Shown here in pieces: positions 34,335-45,950 of a DNA stretch of 64,000 nt; position 1 is the stretch's first letter, and each line of letters begins with the position of its first letter. Source of the stretch: Oegoconia quadripuncta (taxonomy: Eukaryota; Arthropoda; Insecta; Lepidoptera; Autostichidae); the NCBI GenBank assembly GCA_949316235.1, contig OX438741.1, positions 19,531,124 to 19,595,123 on the forward strand, in the 5' to 3' direction. The position numbers and the translations under genes are program-made. The notes beneath the pieces are model-generated. The model had not been told where the DNA came from. It did no database searches and saw nothing but the letters and a program-made list of their open reading frames with translations.

Positions 34335-35120
34335 TGAGACCCAGAAATTTCACAATTACAGCAAGGTTTTATTCATGTCATCTGATAAATCCACGTATAC
34401 CAACAAAGAAAATATTGGGTCTTTACCTATGAAATTTTTTTTCTTCGTTAATCATATGTACCAATTCCTGCGATTTTCAAAGCTATATCCAAATTTGTTT
34501 TTTAATTGGAAAATGGAATATTATTTCAAGGTTTCACATGAATTTTTTTTTAATTTCTGGGCTAAATAACATAATAAAAAAAATTTTAACAGAACTGCCT
34601 ATACTTAACTTAATATTATCCGATAATACAGACAAAGTTTAGCTAAATTTGGATATGCCGTTCCCAAAAAAATTATCAAAAATGTTTGTATGGAGAAAAC
34701 AGTCTTAATGAAATTCTTCATACAAAACGCCAATTTCATAGGTAAGGACCTAATAAATATATTTGCATTTCGTTACGTTGTGAACTTCAAGTAATCTCAC
34801 ATACATATCTCGTTAAAACGCAGTAACTTGTAGGATCGAGCCGTTGGTCGATTTGCCAGAAAACGTCGTGATTTCGTCAGCGATAATTTGGCAGCCATTT
34901 GTTCGGACAAAATGGTTTGTAAACCTTCACGGACCTTTTGTAATGTCATTCTTGGACCCAACAAGGTTTGAATTTTTCCTCGCGTATTAGAATCCTTGGA
35001 TTTGAATAAATTCAAATCCGTTTTTATTGTCCTGTACCAAAATTGGCAAGACGGAACGCTTGGAATCGATCTGGTGTTTACCTCGGTCTGTCTATTTTGT
35101 CATTACTGTTTTAATATTTA
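34335..35120. other. Unassigned sequence
   Basis: A 72-codon minus-strand frame (34797-35015) has charged, protein-like composition (PRMTLQKVREGLQTIL) but no family I recognise. Confidence 0.3.
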
Positions 35121-35129
35121 GTGCTGCAT

Positions 35130-35370
35130 GGTTTCGGCACTCAAATAGAATAAACTTATTCGTCCATTCCCGTGTGTCGTAAAAGACGACTAAGGGACAC
35201 CAAAAACATCTATGGATTTGCACGTTTGAACGGCAATGGGGTCACTCCTCTGGTTACATGTGCATTTCTATATATTTCATAAGGAGAACCGTAGATATTG
35301 TTTCAATCACTAAAAACAACTATTGTTTGGGATATCTGACCACCTCATTTGAGATAAAGGTCGTGACTTT
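35130..35370 (+). repeat. Dispersed repeat
   Basis: gtcgtaaaagacgactaagg, tctatatatttcataaggag and gatatctgaccacctcattt recur at 22215 and, inverted, at 52380. Confidence 0.55.
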
Positions 35371-35389
35371 GTTTACAAAGTAGCTGATG

Positions 35390-35405
35390 CAAACCCCCCC
35401 CCCCC
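35390..35405. repeat. Poly-C tract
   Basis: An uninterrupted C-run at the edge of the preceding repeat. Confidence 0.8.
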
Positions 35406-35739
35406 TTCAATCAATCTAGCAATCTCATCCCACATCCACCCGATGAGTCCGTTGTCAAAATAAAAATATATGTAAATAAATATTTGTGTTTTGCTGGTGT
35501 AGCTCATTTCAATGATATGCTAGCGAGGTCCAGTTGGCGTCGGTTGTAAGATGCTGCTACAACGATTGTCCAGCTACAAGACGGCAAATGACAATGCCAG
35601 TCAAGTTGGCTTAGATGCAGAGAGTGTAATATTCCCGAAACTGTTTATTATATCAATTCACAGGAGGGCATTTTTAAAAAGACTTTAGTCTGGCAACAAT
35701 TTGACAAAAGCATAGATGGCGCACACGTCTCGATTTGTT

Positions 35740-35860
35740 GACAACTTTGACCGAATCGCTGCAAGATCTTGAAGAGATGCTGAACAACCTCAATGATTGG
35801 TGTAGACGAGTAGTTCCTAAGTTGAACGTAGATAAGACGAAACGAAAGTCAGACAAACTG
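35740..35860 (+). pseudogene. Reverse transcriptase fragment (post-catalytic segment)
   Basis: The plus strand reads TLTESLQDLEEMLNNLNDWC then RRVVPKLNVDKTK, the segment just after the (F/Y)ADD box in RTE/jockey-type reverse transcriptases. The ADD box itself is not seen. It is a short isolated relic. Confidence 0.7.
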
Positions 35861-35975
35861 CTACGTTGACTGGAGACCGTCGGTGATGCAGATGACTATC
35901 TGTTTAAATGGAGGTCCAGTTAGGACAAATCATAAAAAAAAAAAAATGTAATCATATCTTTTTCAGATTTCATGA

Positions 35976-36270
35976 GCATCGGTGGCTCAGCGGTTAAGAC
36001 GCTGTCTCCCAATTTGGGAGGTCCGGGTTCGATTCCCAGGCAGGCCATGTACCAATGAGTTTTTAAATTTAATTACTTATGTGCATTTATCTGACTCTTC
36101 TTAAACGTTCAGGATCGTAAGGAAACCTGCATGTCTGAGAAATAAAAATTCTAAGGCATGTGAAGACCCCAACCCGCATTGGGCCCGCGTGGTAGACTAT
36201 GACCCTTACTCCCTCATTACGATGGAAGGACCATAGCCCTACAGTGGGATGTTTACGGGCTGAGATGATG
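35976..36270 (+). repeat. SINE-C copy, full length
   Basis: A box gcatcggtggctcagcggtt, B box ggtccgggttcgattccca, body to gatgtttacgggctgagatg. Reference copy for the family. Confidence 0.9.
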
Positions 36271-36451
36271 TGTTCCATGTGGAGTTTTGTGGATTTCATG
36301 AGCATTCTATGGAATTATGCTCAGAAAGTGAGTCGCTACGGCGAGGTTCGTTATGGTGCAATAGTTTATAGCGATTAACGCCTTCAGTTCTTTACGGTGA
36401 GTCGTGATGTATTGACGTACAGTAGGAGCTCAGTGAGTGCTGAAAGTAATG

Positions 36452-36500
36452 CTTTGAAGAAGGCCTATATCCAGCAGTAGAAAAAGGCCGATGTTGAGAA
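36452..36500 (+). repeat. LINE 3' tail stub
   Basis: gaaggcctatatccagcagt resembles 16827. Confidence 0.4.
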
Positions 36501-36504
36501 CATG

Positions 36505-37384
36505 TATGGGTAACTGTTTTACGTTCTATCTGTGAATTTCAAGTCTAAATCTCATTTGGCTTAAAGAGTCTTGGGTAGAGCACGGGCAGCGTTGCCACAA
36601 TAATATGGTTCCATTTAGACATATGTGGGTACGGAACCTTAAAGTACTTAAATAGCCCGTAACGTTACATGTATATAAATGCTTTGCATGTATCGCTACC
36701 GGACATTTAGACCGGACTTCGGATATTACGTTATCTAAATCCGGATATAGCTGTCGGCTACCGATTAGCACGGTAACGTGTTCGCCATTTGGTTACTTAG
36801 CTCACAATATTTAAAAAGTCAGGGTGTCGAGCATAAAACTAGGTTGTTTACAGGTAAATGCCGTTAAGGTTATGTTAAGGTATTTTCAATTGACCATCTG
36901 CTATATAGCTACCACCATCATGTTTATTCGTAAGGCTGCAAATTCGAAGTTCATCGTAGCGTTCGATCATTTCATTGAGTGTGCATTACCATTCATGGCG
37001 CAGTCGCAATTTAATTGGTCGTAAACTGGGCAATTACACTGATTTTGAAGGCGGGTAATGCATGCTGAGATTCAAATAGACCTCTTGAAATAGCATGGTC
37101 TACATTTTGTGTATTTAACAATTTACCAGTACTTTTTTGTTCGAATGTTTCTGTGTTTTGGAGGGTAAGTTGGATAGTTGGTTCTGGTTATTTTTGATTG
37201 GTGGCAATCTTGGCATAAGTTAGTGAATTACATACCGAAAGGTATAGACTTAATAACATTCTGTGGTATGTGGCCAACTCCATCAGCTTCTCTGTCCCAG
37301 TAAGTCGACGTCAAAAAATGTCACTTGTCTGACATGGATTAGGTACTGAGCCCATGGCCTTACCCTTTCCATGTAATATATATT
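36505..37384. other. Unassigned sequence
   Basis: Nothing recognised. Confidence 0.35.
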
Positions 37385-37607
37385 TTTTAATGCACAACGG
37401 TCGAAGGTGGAAGCGTACTGACCCGGAAAACCCAACACATTTGGAGGACTGGCTATCTTATCTCTGACAACCGGAACACAACAATGCTATTAACATTGCT
37501 GCTTGGCGGCAGATTTAGATAAGATGGTGGTAGCTAGCCCGAAGATCGAACCCGCGACCTCCGAATCGTAAACCCAATGTTGTTAACATTGAGCCACAGA
37601 GGCGGTT
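37385..37607 (-). repeat. SINE-B copy with internal deletions
   Basis: Minus strand: head gcctctgtggctcaatgtta, B box cgcgggttcgatc. The segment between the B box and the body is deleted. Confidence 0.85.
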
Positions 37608-37717
37608 AATAGGAGGCTGTAGCCCAATTAGTGGGTATGTACGGATATATAGATTTATTACAAGACCAGAGAAGAGAAGGTGATGTTCTCTCTTTTGTCT
37701 CTTTAATCTTCAGACGA

Positions 37718-37856
37718 TCGATTGGTGACCAACGGTTGCGATTTCGAATCCCTAGAAACTCCTAGGAATAATTGTTTGTGTGACGAATACGATTATTCTA
37801 CAGCTGCCTCGTTCGCGTCTAGAATTGGTGTAAATGTCCAAAATTTATTTATTTAT
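37718..37856 (+). repeat. SINE-A variant, decayed
   Basis: ggttgcgatttcgaatccct is a mutated B box. gtttgtgtgacgaatacgat and the gaattggtgtaaatgtccaa end match 24202. Confidence 0.65.
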
Positions 37857-37859
37857 GCC

Positions 37860-38985
37860 TTTACTTTGAAACATTTTTGAGAAGCCCATCTCCGTCTGTT
37901 TCGAAATTGACATACTTGTCTTTCCCAAAGGGGTTTACAGACAAACAAATTGATCAGTAAATAGATATTGCGAAATTGAACTAGAGCGGGAGATCCCTCG
38001 TCAAGAGCCTGTCAGTTACCGATGTAATCTTATTGCCGGGACTGACAGCATATCCATTTGATTGATGTCTATCTGCATAAACAATATTGTTCATACATTC
38101 TTTATTAATTAAGCGTGAATGTGTGTATATTTGCGTATGTGTGTGCCTGTGTCAAGTAGTAGTAATACGTGGTTCGATTTAAGACGATGTTTGATGAAAA
38201 TCGGTTAAGTAAGTTAAGCTGTTTCATATCTTCTTTATCTTAGTTTATAACACAGTTTTTTGGTGAATTTCTATGTTCAATTCTTTCGAGGGTTTTCTAT
38301 TTTTTTTAAGTTTCAGCCACTTTTAATGGAAATTGGTTAAGCCGGTTCGAAGATATTTATGTGGATGAGATAATCATTTGTTTTATCGAGGGTTATCGAA
38401 ATTTTCAATTAATAATTACATACTTTACAAGTGTAATTTTTCTAAATACTTTTTTAACAAACTTCCATATAGGAGCATGTACTCAATGGGTCTCTGCTTC
38501 TCTGTTCATATCTCCGACATTTATAAACCAATTCTAATAATTCTCTTTTTGTTTAGAAGGGTATATCATAAGGGTGGTCCCATATAATTTTTGTGAAGAT
38601 GTGATGATGGACTCCTTACATAGACAGCGTAACCTTACAGAAGTCAACCTTGCCAATTTTTGGCGGTTTAAAGAAGTAGTTTTTCACAAAGAATTTTACT
38701 GTCTGAGTGTTTCACATTTATCTTCATTTAAGAGTAATCAGATTATTCTTGTAACCGATGGGTTACCACAGGCCACAATTATACTACTAGTCTTACCAAA
38801 GTCAGTTCTTTACTTTTAGCATTCTGTACAAAGACAAGCAAATCGGAATCTTATGAAACCACCTCGGTGTATTTTTACTTATCCATTACCAGGATAAATC
38901 ATATCCCAACTTCATTCCTGCTATTGTTGAAAATTATGTATTTTGTTTGTAATTTTGCTTTACGCTACACGGCAGTAGTGTATAT
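37860..38985. other. Unassigned sequence
   Basis: ataagggtggtcccatataa and gaagatgtgatgatgg (38568-38610) are repeat-like. No gene seen. Confidence 0.3.
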
Positions 38986-38989
38986 CATA

Positions 38990-39115
38990 TATCAAGCTCC
39001 TTTGTAACGGATGTCTGGAAAAGATCGCTACAAGCGATAAGACCGAGTTTGTACACACTTTAATAAGTTTTCACTGTGTATATTTTTAAGTTGTGTGCAA
39101 TAAAGAATTTTTCTT
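38990..39115 (+). repeat. LINE 3' UTR, probable
   Basis: gtctggaaaagatcgctaca, agcgataagaccgagtttgt and the end tgtgcaataaagaatt match a LINE 3' UTR I recall from insects. Confidence 0.5.
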
Positions 39116-39326
39116 CTTCTTCTCATCTTCCAGCGACGTCTCATATAGTAGGTTCCGCAGCCTCTTGTGTCAGTTATTGGAGTGCTTGGTCGAAGCCTCG
39201 AACGACCAGAAGGCTGATCTCTATTTAGCCGGTGAACCTCGCTATTCAACGAGGCAATGCCGACAGCCTACTCGGGACCCTTCCAGCCGCGTAAAACCTG
39301 TTGCAAATTTTTATTTATAAATATTT

Positions 39327-39503
39327 TTAACCGACTTCAAAAAAGGAGGAGGTTCTGTATTCGGGCGTATTTTTTTTTATGTATGTACACCGATATCTCC
39401 GAGATTTGGCGGTTGATTTACATTGTTCTTCTTGTAAATGAAAGGGGATACCGTCGAGTTGGTCCCATTGTAATTTCAGCGCAATCGGTTCAGTAGTTTT
39501 TGT
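39327..39503 (+). repeat. Insect 'aaccgacttcaaaa' repeat, copy 1
   Basis: aaccgacttcaaaaaaggag ... ttcagcgcaatcggttcagt. Widespread in insect genomes; class not certain. Confidence 0.7.
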
Positions 39504-39629
39504 GTAATCATGGTAAACATCAGAATGGCATTACATATTTAGACGATTGTGTAGTTTTTACACAGGGAAACTAAGTAGATACAGTTTGGGTTTGTATGGA
39601 AAAAGTGTAGAGAAGGTCGGTGTGATGAT

Positions 39630-39705
39630 CAGCAATAAATATGACAGATCGACGATCATCATTCGAGCTGGTACACCCGAACTGCCCATCTAACCTGTAG
39701 GAGCG
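39630..39705. repeat. Direct repeat unit (partner 40030-40102)
   Basis: agcaataaatatgacagatc ... ctggtacaccc ... ctaacctgt recurs 400 bp downstream. Confidence 0.75.
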
Positions 39706-39770
39706 AGTAGGTTCGCACATCGCACAGAAATTGTCAGGGAGATTAGCAACCACGGATAAATACTAATAAC

Positions 39771-39862
39771 TTTTTTAACCGACTTCAAAAAAGGAGGAGG
39801 TTCTGTATTCTTTATGTATGTACATCGATTAGTACGAGATTTTTAAGCCGATTTACGTCGGT
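39771..39862 (+). repeat. Insect 'aaccgacttcaaaa' repeat, copy 2
   Basis: Same start as copy 1, then diverges; leads into the segment holding the repeat-protein ORF. An inverted stub, tttttgaagtcggtgcctgc, lies at 40799. Confidence 0.7.
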
Positions 39863-40090
39863 GTGATTATTGTTGAGGTTGTAAAACTCCAGCTTTTAAT
39901 CCTGGCTAGTTCGCAAGGTTTTTGTGGGTTGATGGCGGTTGTCATCTGTCGCTCTCTCGGTGAAAAATTCTACGTCAATCGTAAATGATATTTTAGACTT
40001 CTATTGCTGATTTATATTCCAATAATTATCAACAATAAATATGACAAATCGAAGATCATCAGGTCGAGCTGGTACACCCCAAGTGCCCAC

Positions 40091-40537
40091 CTAACCTGTC
40101 TCGGCGGACTCGTTGGAAAGTCTGTTGTGAATTAGCCGGAGCCTGTGTTCACGCTGCTCGGCAGAGTCGTTGGAAAGTCTGTTGTGAATTAGCCCGAGCC
40201 TGCGCTCACGTTGCTCGGCGGACTCGTTGGAAAGTCGGACCTGAATAAGGCCGTGGCTGCGCTCACGCTGCTCAGCGGACTCCTCGGCAAGCCGGTCGTG
40301 TATAAGACCGAGTCTATGCTCGTTCTGTTCGGGGGTTTCCTGGCGAATACGTGATTTAACGTAATCTTTCATAGCTACTAGACATACTCGGCGAGCTTCG
40401 GGCGTCTCCTGGGAACGCGAAATTGCGTTCCGTGAGGCATTTTTTTCAAGCCGTAGTACCCTCTCATTTTCGGTTTCTTTTGACCGACAGTTCTTTAAAC
40501 GAGCAACACCTTTCGTAGGCCTGCCCATATTGGTCAA
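40091..40537 (-). CDS. 148-aa repeat-containing ORF, possibly Helitron-related N-terminus
   Basis: Starts MTNMGRPTKGVARLKNCRSK and then carries a highly charged 19-residue repeat (ESAEQRERRLGLIHNRLSN and variants), about four units, encoded by a 57-bp minisatellite (about 40108-40340). It ends abruptly after a partial fifth unit (ESAETG). Charged ETPEQ..R repeats after an MGRP start are known to me from proteins preceding Helitron-like domains in insects and other animals. That link is inference; no helicase or Rep domain is in the window. Flanking 'aaccgacttc' repeats face each other at 39774 and 40815, so the ORF may be cargo of that element. It is likely a fragment. Confidence 0.45.
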   Translation of the reverse strand: MTNMGRPTKGVARLKNCRSKETENERVLRLEKNASRNAISRSQETPEARRVCLVAMKDYVKSRIRQETPEQNEHRLGLIHDRLAEESAEQRERSHGLIQVRLSNESAEQRERRLGLIHNRLSNDSAEQREHRLRLIHNRLSNESAETG

Positions 40538-40819
40538 TTAATATATTTTATTATTTTGTAATGTCTGACCAGACACTAAAAAGAATTAAATAAAAAAGGA
40601 TTAAAAAAAACCGACGTCAAAAAACCCGGAAAAAATTATTTCATTAAACTACTGCAATAATAATAACTGAAAAGTATAAAATAATAAATCCGAGCAGAAT
40701 ATTCTTTATAGATATACACTATTATATATAATGAGAATACAATACAATTTATATGCTATACAATAATCGTTAGGGTAAAAATATATACAATAGGTACTTT
40801 TTGAAGTCGGTGCCTGCCT

Positions 40820-41490
40820 AGGCTATAAAATACACAATCTAATGAAAGTAAACATTTTTTTAACAGTTAAATCCTTTTTTGTTATTGGCTATAACTTTCT
40901 CTGCAATTTTATGTAGTTTTAAATAAATAAAATTAATTATAATGTTAAAATTTAAATAACCATTTTTATCAATAATTTAAAAGAAAGCATCGACATTAGT
41001 ACAAAGTCTCGTTTCGTACAATTTTGCTATTAGGAATCTTGGAATCGGTTGCAGTTATGTCACTAAAGATCTTTAAAATGAATGACGTCAAAAATTCTTT
41101 GCTTTTTTAAAATTACACAATTCATGACTTTGGTTTAAATTGGCTTCGATTTCCCATTTTCTATAATCCATTGGGCATTATTTTACGATATTGGCTCCGA
41201 AACATGCTTCGTTTGCTGCTGACATTCCAGTTATTCCAGCTTTATTGAACACAAATCCTTTGAGAGCAATAAAAGAGGGTTATGTTATCCCAAAATTTCA
41301 TCAATCTATCGTTGAGAGCCCAACTTGGAACTTCGGTTTACTTAACGCTAAAACTTCGGAAGGGAAAAGTGCAATTGAAAATTTTAAACTTTGCCTGTCT
41401 TTCTAAGCGTTGAACATTGTGAGTTGTGAGTGGATATAACAGTAATGTCGAGAAAACGTTGCGTAGTTTTCTGGACATTATCTATACCTC
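40820..41490. other. Unassigned AT-rich sequence
   Basis: Nothing recognised beyond a 71-codon frame (41191-41406) without known motifs. Confidence 0.3.
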
Positions 41491-41495
41491 TATAT

Positions 41496-41585
41496 GTCCC
41501 CACTGTTGGGACCTCCCCTCACTGGGAGAGGGTATGGGCCATAATCCACCAGGCGAGCCCAGTGCGGATTGGTGGATTTATGTCA
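41496..41585 (-). repeat. SINE-C internal fragment
   Basis: ggagagggtatgggccataa and aatccaccaggcgagcccag match the body of SINE-C, inverted. Confidence 0.55.
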
Positions 41586-41599
41586 GACTATTTTAAACC

Positions 41600-42020
41600 A
41601 TTTAAACAATTTATTTCCACACACCGAAAAAAAAAAACCTCAACAACATACAAGAAATCAATACAGAGGTGACTAAAGCCCGTATCATCCTCAAATCGCT
41701 CTCGAGACTGCGATGGCCACAAGCTGACGCTTGAGAATCTGTTGCATATTAAAACAGTATCAAAAAACTATAATATCGAGACCGGGACTAGTGACCACGT
41801 GACAGTCAGTGTTTTTAAGCCTTGCCGGGACCGACTATTTAACTTACTCTACGAAGCACTTCGGAGTTTGCCGAACATGATAATGGGTTTGTTTGTAAAA
41901 ACTTCATTGTGCGAAGAGAAAATAAATACAGAACAAATTTCTTATAGCTATACACAAAAGCGGACTTATCCCATGGCGGGATTCTCGGGATAGGTATTCC
42001 TCAGTTTTTATATTATATTT
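41600..42020. other. Unassigned sequence
   Basis: Nothing recognised. Confidence 0.35.
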
Positions 42021-42024
42021 TTTA

Positions 42025-42165
42025 TGATTGTCTGGATTCGCGTTTGACCACAATCTCAACTGATGGAAAGTGACGATGTGGTCGAAGATGAAGCACGCGA
42101 TCCCAGTAAACGCCTATTCATTCTGCTCTTGAAGATCCCAAGATTTATATAGGTGTCTATACATT
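42025..42165 (-). repeat. LINE 3' end
   Basis: Same tail as 9349-9508 (gaagatgaagcacgcgatcc, ctgctcttgaagatcccaag). Confidence 0.65.
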
Positions 42166-42518
42166 TGCGACTAAGGGCAGGCGGGTTTTAATTAAGAGCC
42201 CCTAGGCGTTGTAAATGTATACCATTGTCTTACCTTTCTTTATTCAAGTAATATGAAATTCCGTTCCGAGGCAAGTGAAAATATTTGATGAATTTCGTTA
42301 TTTTGGCAAAACCTCATAACATATTTAACACAAGGGTAAATTATAATGCCCTCCCTTAAGTGCCCATTGCTACGGCATAGCCTCCTTTTACAAGGCCTTA
42401 ATACGCCAGGTAGATTTTATCTTCCTACAAGCTTAAAGTTCATAATTTTTTGCACATGGAAAGAGCACCTGTCCGTGATAGAATAAAAATATTTTCTAAC
42501 AAATCTGTAGCTTGCTTT

Positions 42519-42638
42519 AATAAATAAATAATAATAAATGTCTTTGCACAAACACACAGCGCCATCTAGGTCCACAGTAAGCATCTAGGCTTGTGTTATG
42601 GATACCAGATGGTTGATAAACTACGCAAATACATTTTG
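42519..42638 (-). repeat. SINE-A 3' fragment
   Basis: Twin of 5225-5332 (caaacacacagcgccatcta, gcatctaggcttgtgttatg). Confidence 0.75.
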
Positions 42639-42700
42639 GTACAGCAGACAGTCAATAAGGTCCTTAAAATATATTTTAACGACCTTTGGCGTATTTGGCG

Positions 42701-42768
42701 TATGAGGACCTCCGAATCTCCTACTCTTTATGTATACATAAAGAGTAGGAGATTCGGAGGTCCTCATA
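42701..42768. repeat. Perfect 68-bp palindrome
   Basis: Arms of 34 bp with no spacer and no mismatch: tatgaggacctccgaatctc ... tatgta | tacata ... and the exact reverse complement. Centre between 42734 and 42735. Confidence 0.95.
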
Positions 42769-42802
42769 GCCGAGAAGCAATCCGTGTAGATTGTTGTTTC
42801 AT

Positions 42803-43124
42803 CATTATCATGAGTTCGTTATCATCCCACATAGGATCCCTGCAGGAATTCGCTCCCTCATATTAAGGGAGTATGGGCCATAGTCCGCCACGGTGGCTCA
42901 GTGCGGGTTGGGGACTTCAAAAGTCTTCGATTTTTTTTTTGTGTTATTTCTCAGGAAGAAGGTTTATTCACAATGTTTTTCTTCACCGTTTAAGATCAGT
43001 CGGATGAATGTACATTAGTAATTAAATTAAATTTAAAAACACATTGGTACATTGGCCTGCCTGGGGATCGAACCTGGACCTCCCAAATTGGGAGAGTGTA
43101 TCTCCTCCACTGAGCAACCGACGC
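42803..43124 (-). repeat. SINE-C copy with insertions
   Basis: Minus strand: head gcgtcggttgctcagtggag, B box ggtccaggttcgatcccca, end on gatgataacgaactcatgat. Confidence 0.8.
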
Positions 43125-43129
43125 TCTTC

Positions 43130-44755
43130 ATTATGTGTAAATTTAAGATTGTTGTCTAATGTCATTTATCACTATTAAAAAAATAGTGAAGTAAACATCT
43201 CACTGACTAAAAATGATAGTTAACGAACGATTATACCAACTAATAAGGTTATTTAGGTACTTAATTAAGTAATATTTCTATTATGTTACAAGCAATAACC
43301 CTCCTTCTTACGAAATCCTACCCTACACTTTATTACACGAAATCCTCAATCAGAATTATGCAATATTTAATTTTCCCTGTTAAAGTAAACAACTACAATT
43401 AACAATTTTACCGAAATAATTTGATTAAAAATTACTTGCTCATTATGAATCACACTTTACACGAATAAAACTTGCAATAACTAAGTAAAACCGAATTAAT
43501 GAAAAAATTTATGTAATAAAACTTTTTGTTAAGATTTTCTCAACACTTCTTTCAGTGTGATGAAATTTGAATACCGAAGATTAAATAAAAAAACAAATAT
43601 AAAATCCTGTATTTTTTTTTCCCTTTAGGTACCTCATAAAATGCAAAACTCGTTAGACTAGAGGTTAAGAACTAAGATCGAGTCAATTAAATAAAGTCGA
43701 AAATATTTAAGTGTGCATACATACAAACTATTTTTTTTCCTTGATTTCGTTACGGCTTTAAACGTCAACGGGTCACCTAGAGTCGGCAAACAAGGGATTT
43801 TCATTTGTCTATGTCGCGGCAGTCAATGTTTTTTTAGTTAGTTTGGGAATAGATGATTGGTGTAAGTCAAGATATGCATATTTAGAAGTGTAACTTCCTA
43901 TAATCATAAAGGCACTGATTTAAAAAAAAAATTACAAATACCACTTATTTGGCGGACAGACGACCTGATAAAGGACTACCAGGGGGAGTAGTCAATGAAA
44001 TGCACTACTTTGTTACAAGCGTATATTTTCCTCTAAGGATCGTGCAATTATTAATACTAATACTTAGGCTAGTTACACAATGTAAGATAAAGGTTCGTCA
44101 TACATAAATACCATAGCGGAAAAACAAACACTTGCACTTAGAATTAATTAATCTCGATCACGATTTGGTGATCGCTCAAAACTCGAACTCCAAAAGTATA
44201 GGTAACTAGATATCGCATAGTTCGATATTGCGGGTAATAGCTGAAAATCAGTGTTTTGCTCTCTGAGCAATTATACACACTGAGCTATGACCCATTTGTA
44301 CGGCTGTAGCACACACATACTCTAGTGTATCCTGAAGTTACTTTTAGGGATTTGTATAAAATATGTTTATCCAATTGCTTTGGAACTTATGGTATGTGTG
44401 TGACTGGAGATACAAATAAACGACTTATCTATCTGTCATATTGGCCTATGGCGTCAGTAAAATAATTACAACACAAACAGTGCTACGAATGTTGTCGACA
44501 TGTGGTAATTTGGGCTATTTTTTTAACTAAATAGGTACTCAATACCCTGACCTTGAATATTAAACTACTTATTTAATGTATCGGATGGTATCGGCTAGCG
44601 AGTACATATTTAATGTGTTTTTAAACAACGCCGATACATGAGGACAGGTTGTAATGATGACGATGATGGCTATGAAATGAAGCTTACTTAGGTAACTACG
44701 AACGGTGACACTTCAAGATGAGTGTGATGCTCGCCAACCATATCCCTATATTTAT
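43130..44755. other. Unassigned AT-rich sequence
   Basis: A SINE-A variant tail stub (gtttgggaatagatgattgg, about 43840) is the only recognisable piece. Confidence 0.35.
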
Positions 44756-44760
44756 ATATA

Positions 44761-45796
44761 CAGGGCGTCCCACGGCTATGCCACATGGAGGGAAAGTACC
44801 TTGAATTTTGTAGATGGAACATTTTACTGAAAGAAGACATTATTTTAATTTAAAAAACAATTTAAACTGCATTCATAGATTTTTAAATAAGTACATGGTT
44901 GAACCGGGAATCGAACCCTTTATTTATAAAAAAAAAATTACCATGTAGCTTTATCATACCGATCGAAAGGCTTCATCATAAGGATTATTTTTTGCTAAAT
45001 AACATAGTGTCAGAAATAAAAGGAAGACCATGAATTTTAACATTTTTAATACAAAATTAATCAATTTATCAAATGCTCAAAATGAGCCCCTTCCTGTTCA
45101 ATACAAAGTCGCACTCTTTTGATTATTTCGCTCCCTATCGATTTTTTGATCATGTTGTGGTAGATATTTAGAATAATACGTCGAAGTTCTGTTTGTAGCT
45201 CGTGGACACTTTGATACTGGTTCTTGTAAACTAAATTTTTTACATAACCCCATAAAAAAAAATCTAATCAGCCAGCCGCATTGCGATGGAGAAAATCATT
45301 TACGCGTCTTTTGGCAGATTCAGGATACGGCATACAACCAGGTACCTACTTACTAATTACGTATCTCTTTATCATTTTATCATGAACTTAAATTATAATA
45401 GGGAAATGATGCATACTTCTCGAGTGGGTAATTAGTATTAGTAATGATAATGTCAGTTGTATGTCCTTATGGCAATGTCAGCTTTTCATTTTTCTGAACA
45501 CAATTGCACATCTAATGTTAAAATTCATGGTCTTCCTTTTATTTCTGACACTATGTTATTTAGCAAAAAATAATCCTTATGATGAATCCTTTCGATCGGT
45601 ATGATAAAGCTACATGGTAATTTTTTTTTATAAATAAAGGGTTCGATTCCCGGTTCAACCATGTACTTATTTAAAAATCTATGAATGCAGTTTAAATTGT
45701 TTTTTAAATTAAAATAATGTCTTCTTTCAGTAAAATGTTCCATCTACAAAATTCAAGGTACTTTCCCTCCATGTGGCATAGCCGTGGGACGCCCTG
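44761..45796. mobile_element. Mariner-like element with ~285-bp TIRs
   Basis: The element starts cagggcgtcccacggctatg and ends with the reverse complement; both sides are flanked by TA (44759-44760 and 45797-45798). The inverted repeats run 44761-45045 and 45512-45796, far longer than the ~30 bp usual for mariner. Each contains a B-box-like ggttcgattccc next to ggttcaacca, so a tRNA-like sequence is present twice, facing in opposite directions. The ~466-bp centre holds only the C-terminal part of a transposase, on the minus strand. Non-autonomous. The 72-codon frame printed across the right repeat is non-coding. Confidence 0.85.
45046..45295 (-). pseudogene. Mariner-type transposase remnant
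   Basis: Reading the minus strand across one extra T gives LWGYVKNLVYKNQYQSVHEL, then QTELRRIILNIYHNMIKKS and IIKRVRLCIEQEGAHFEHLI and a stop. This is the region after the last catalytic acidic residue in DD34D/E transposases. The catalytic triad is missing. Confidence 0.75.
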
Positions 45797-45950
45797 TATA
45801 GCTTTTTTCGTTAGATATAAAGAAGTAAATATTCATTATTCTAAGACTTTACTTATATATTCTTTTACTGACAAAGATTCCACATTATATTTTTTTCATA
45901 GACTGTACTTGAATCTCTTGATTTATTGTACAAAGTTATGTATCCTAACT

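Noticed and set aside
34093..34569. 158-codon plus-strand ORF
   Set aside because: Antisense to a decayed RTE-like LINE end and then low-complexity T-rich sequence.
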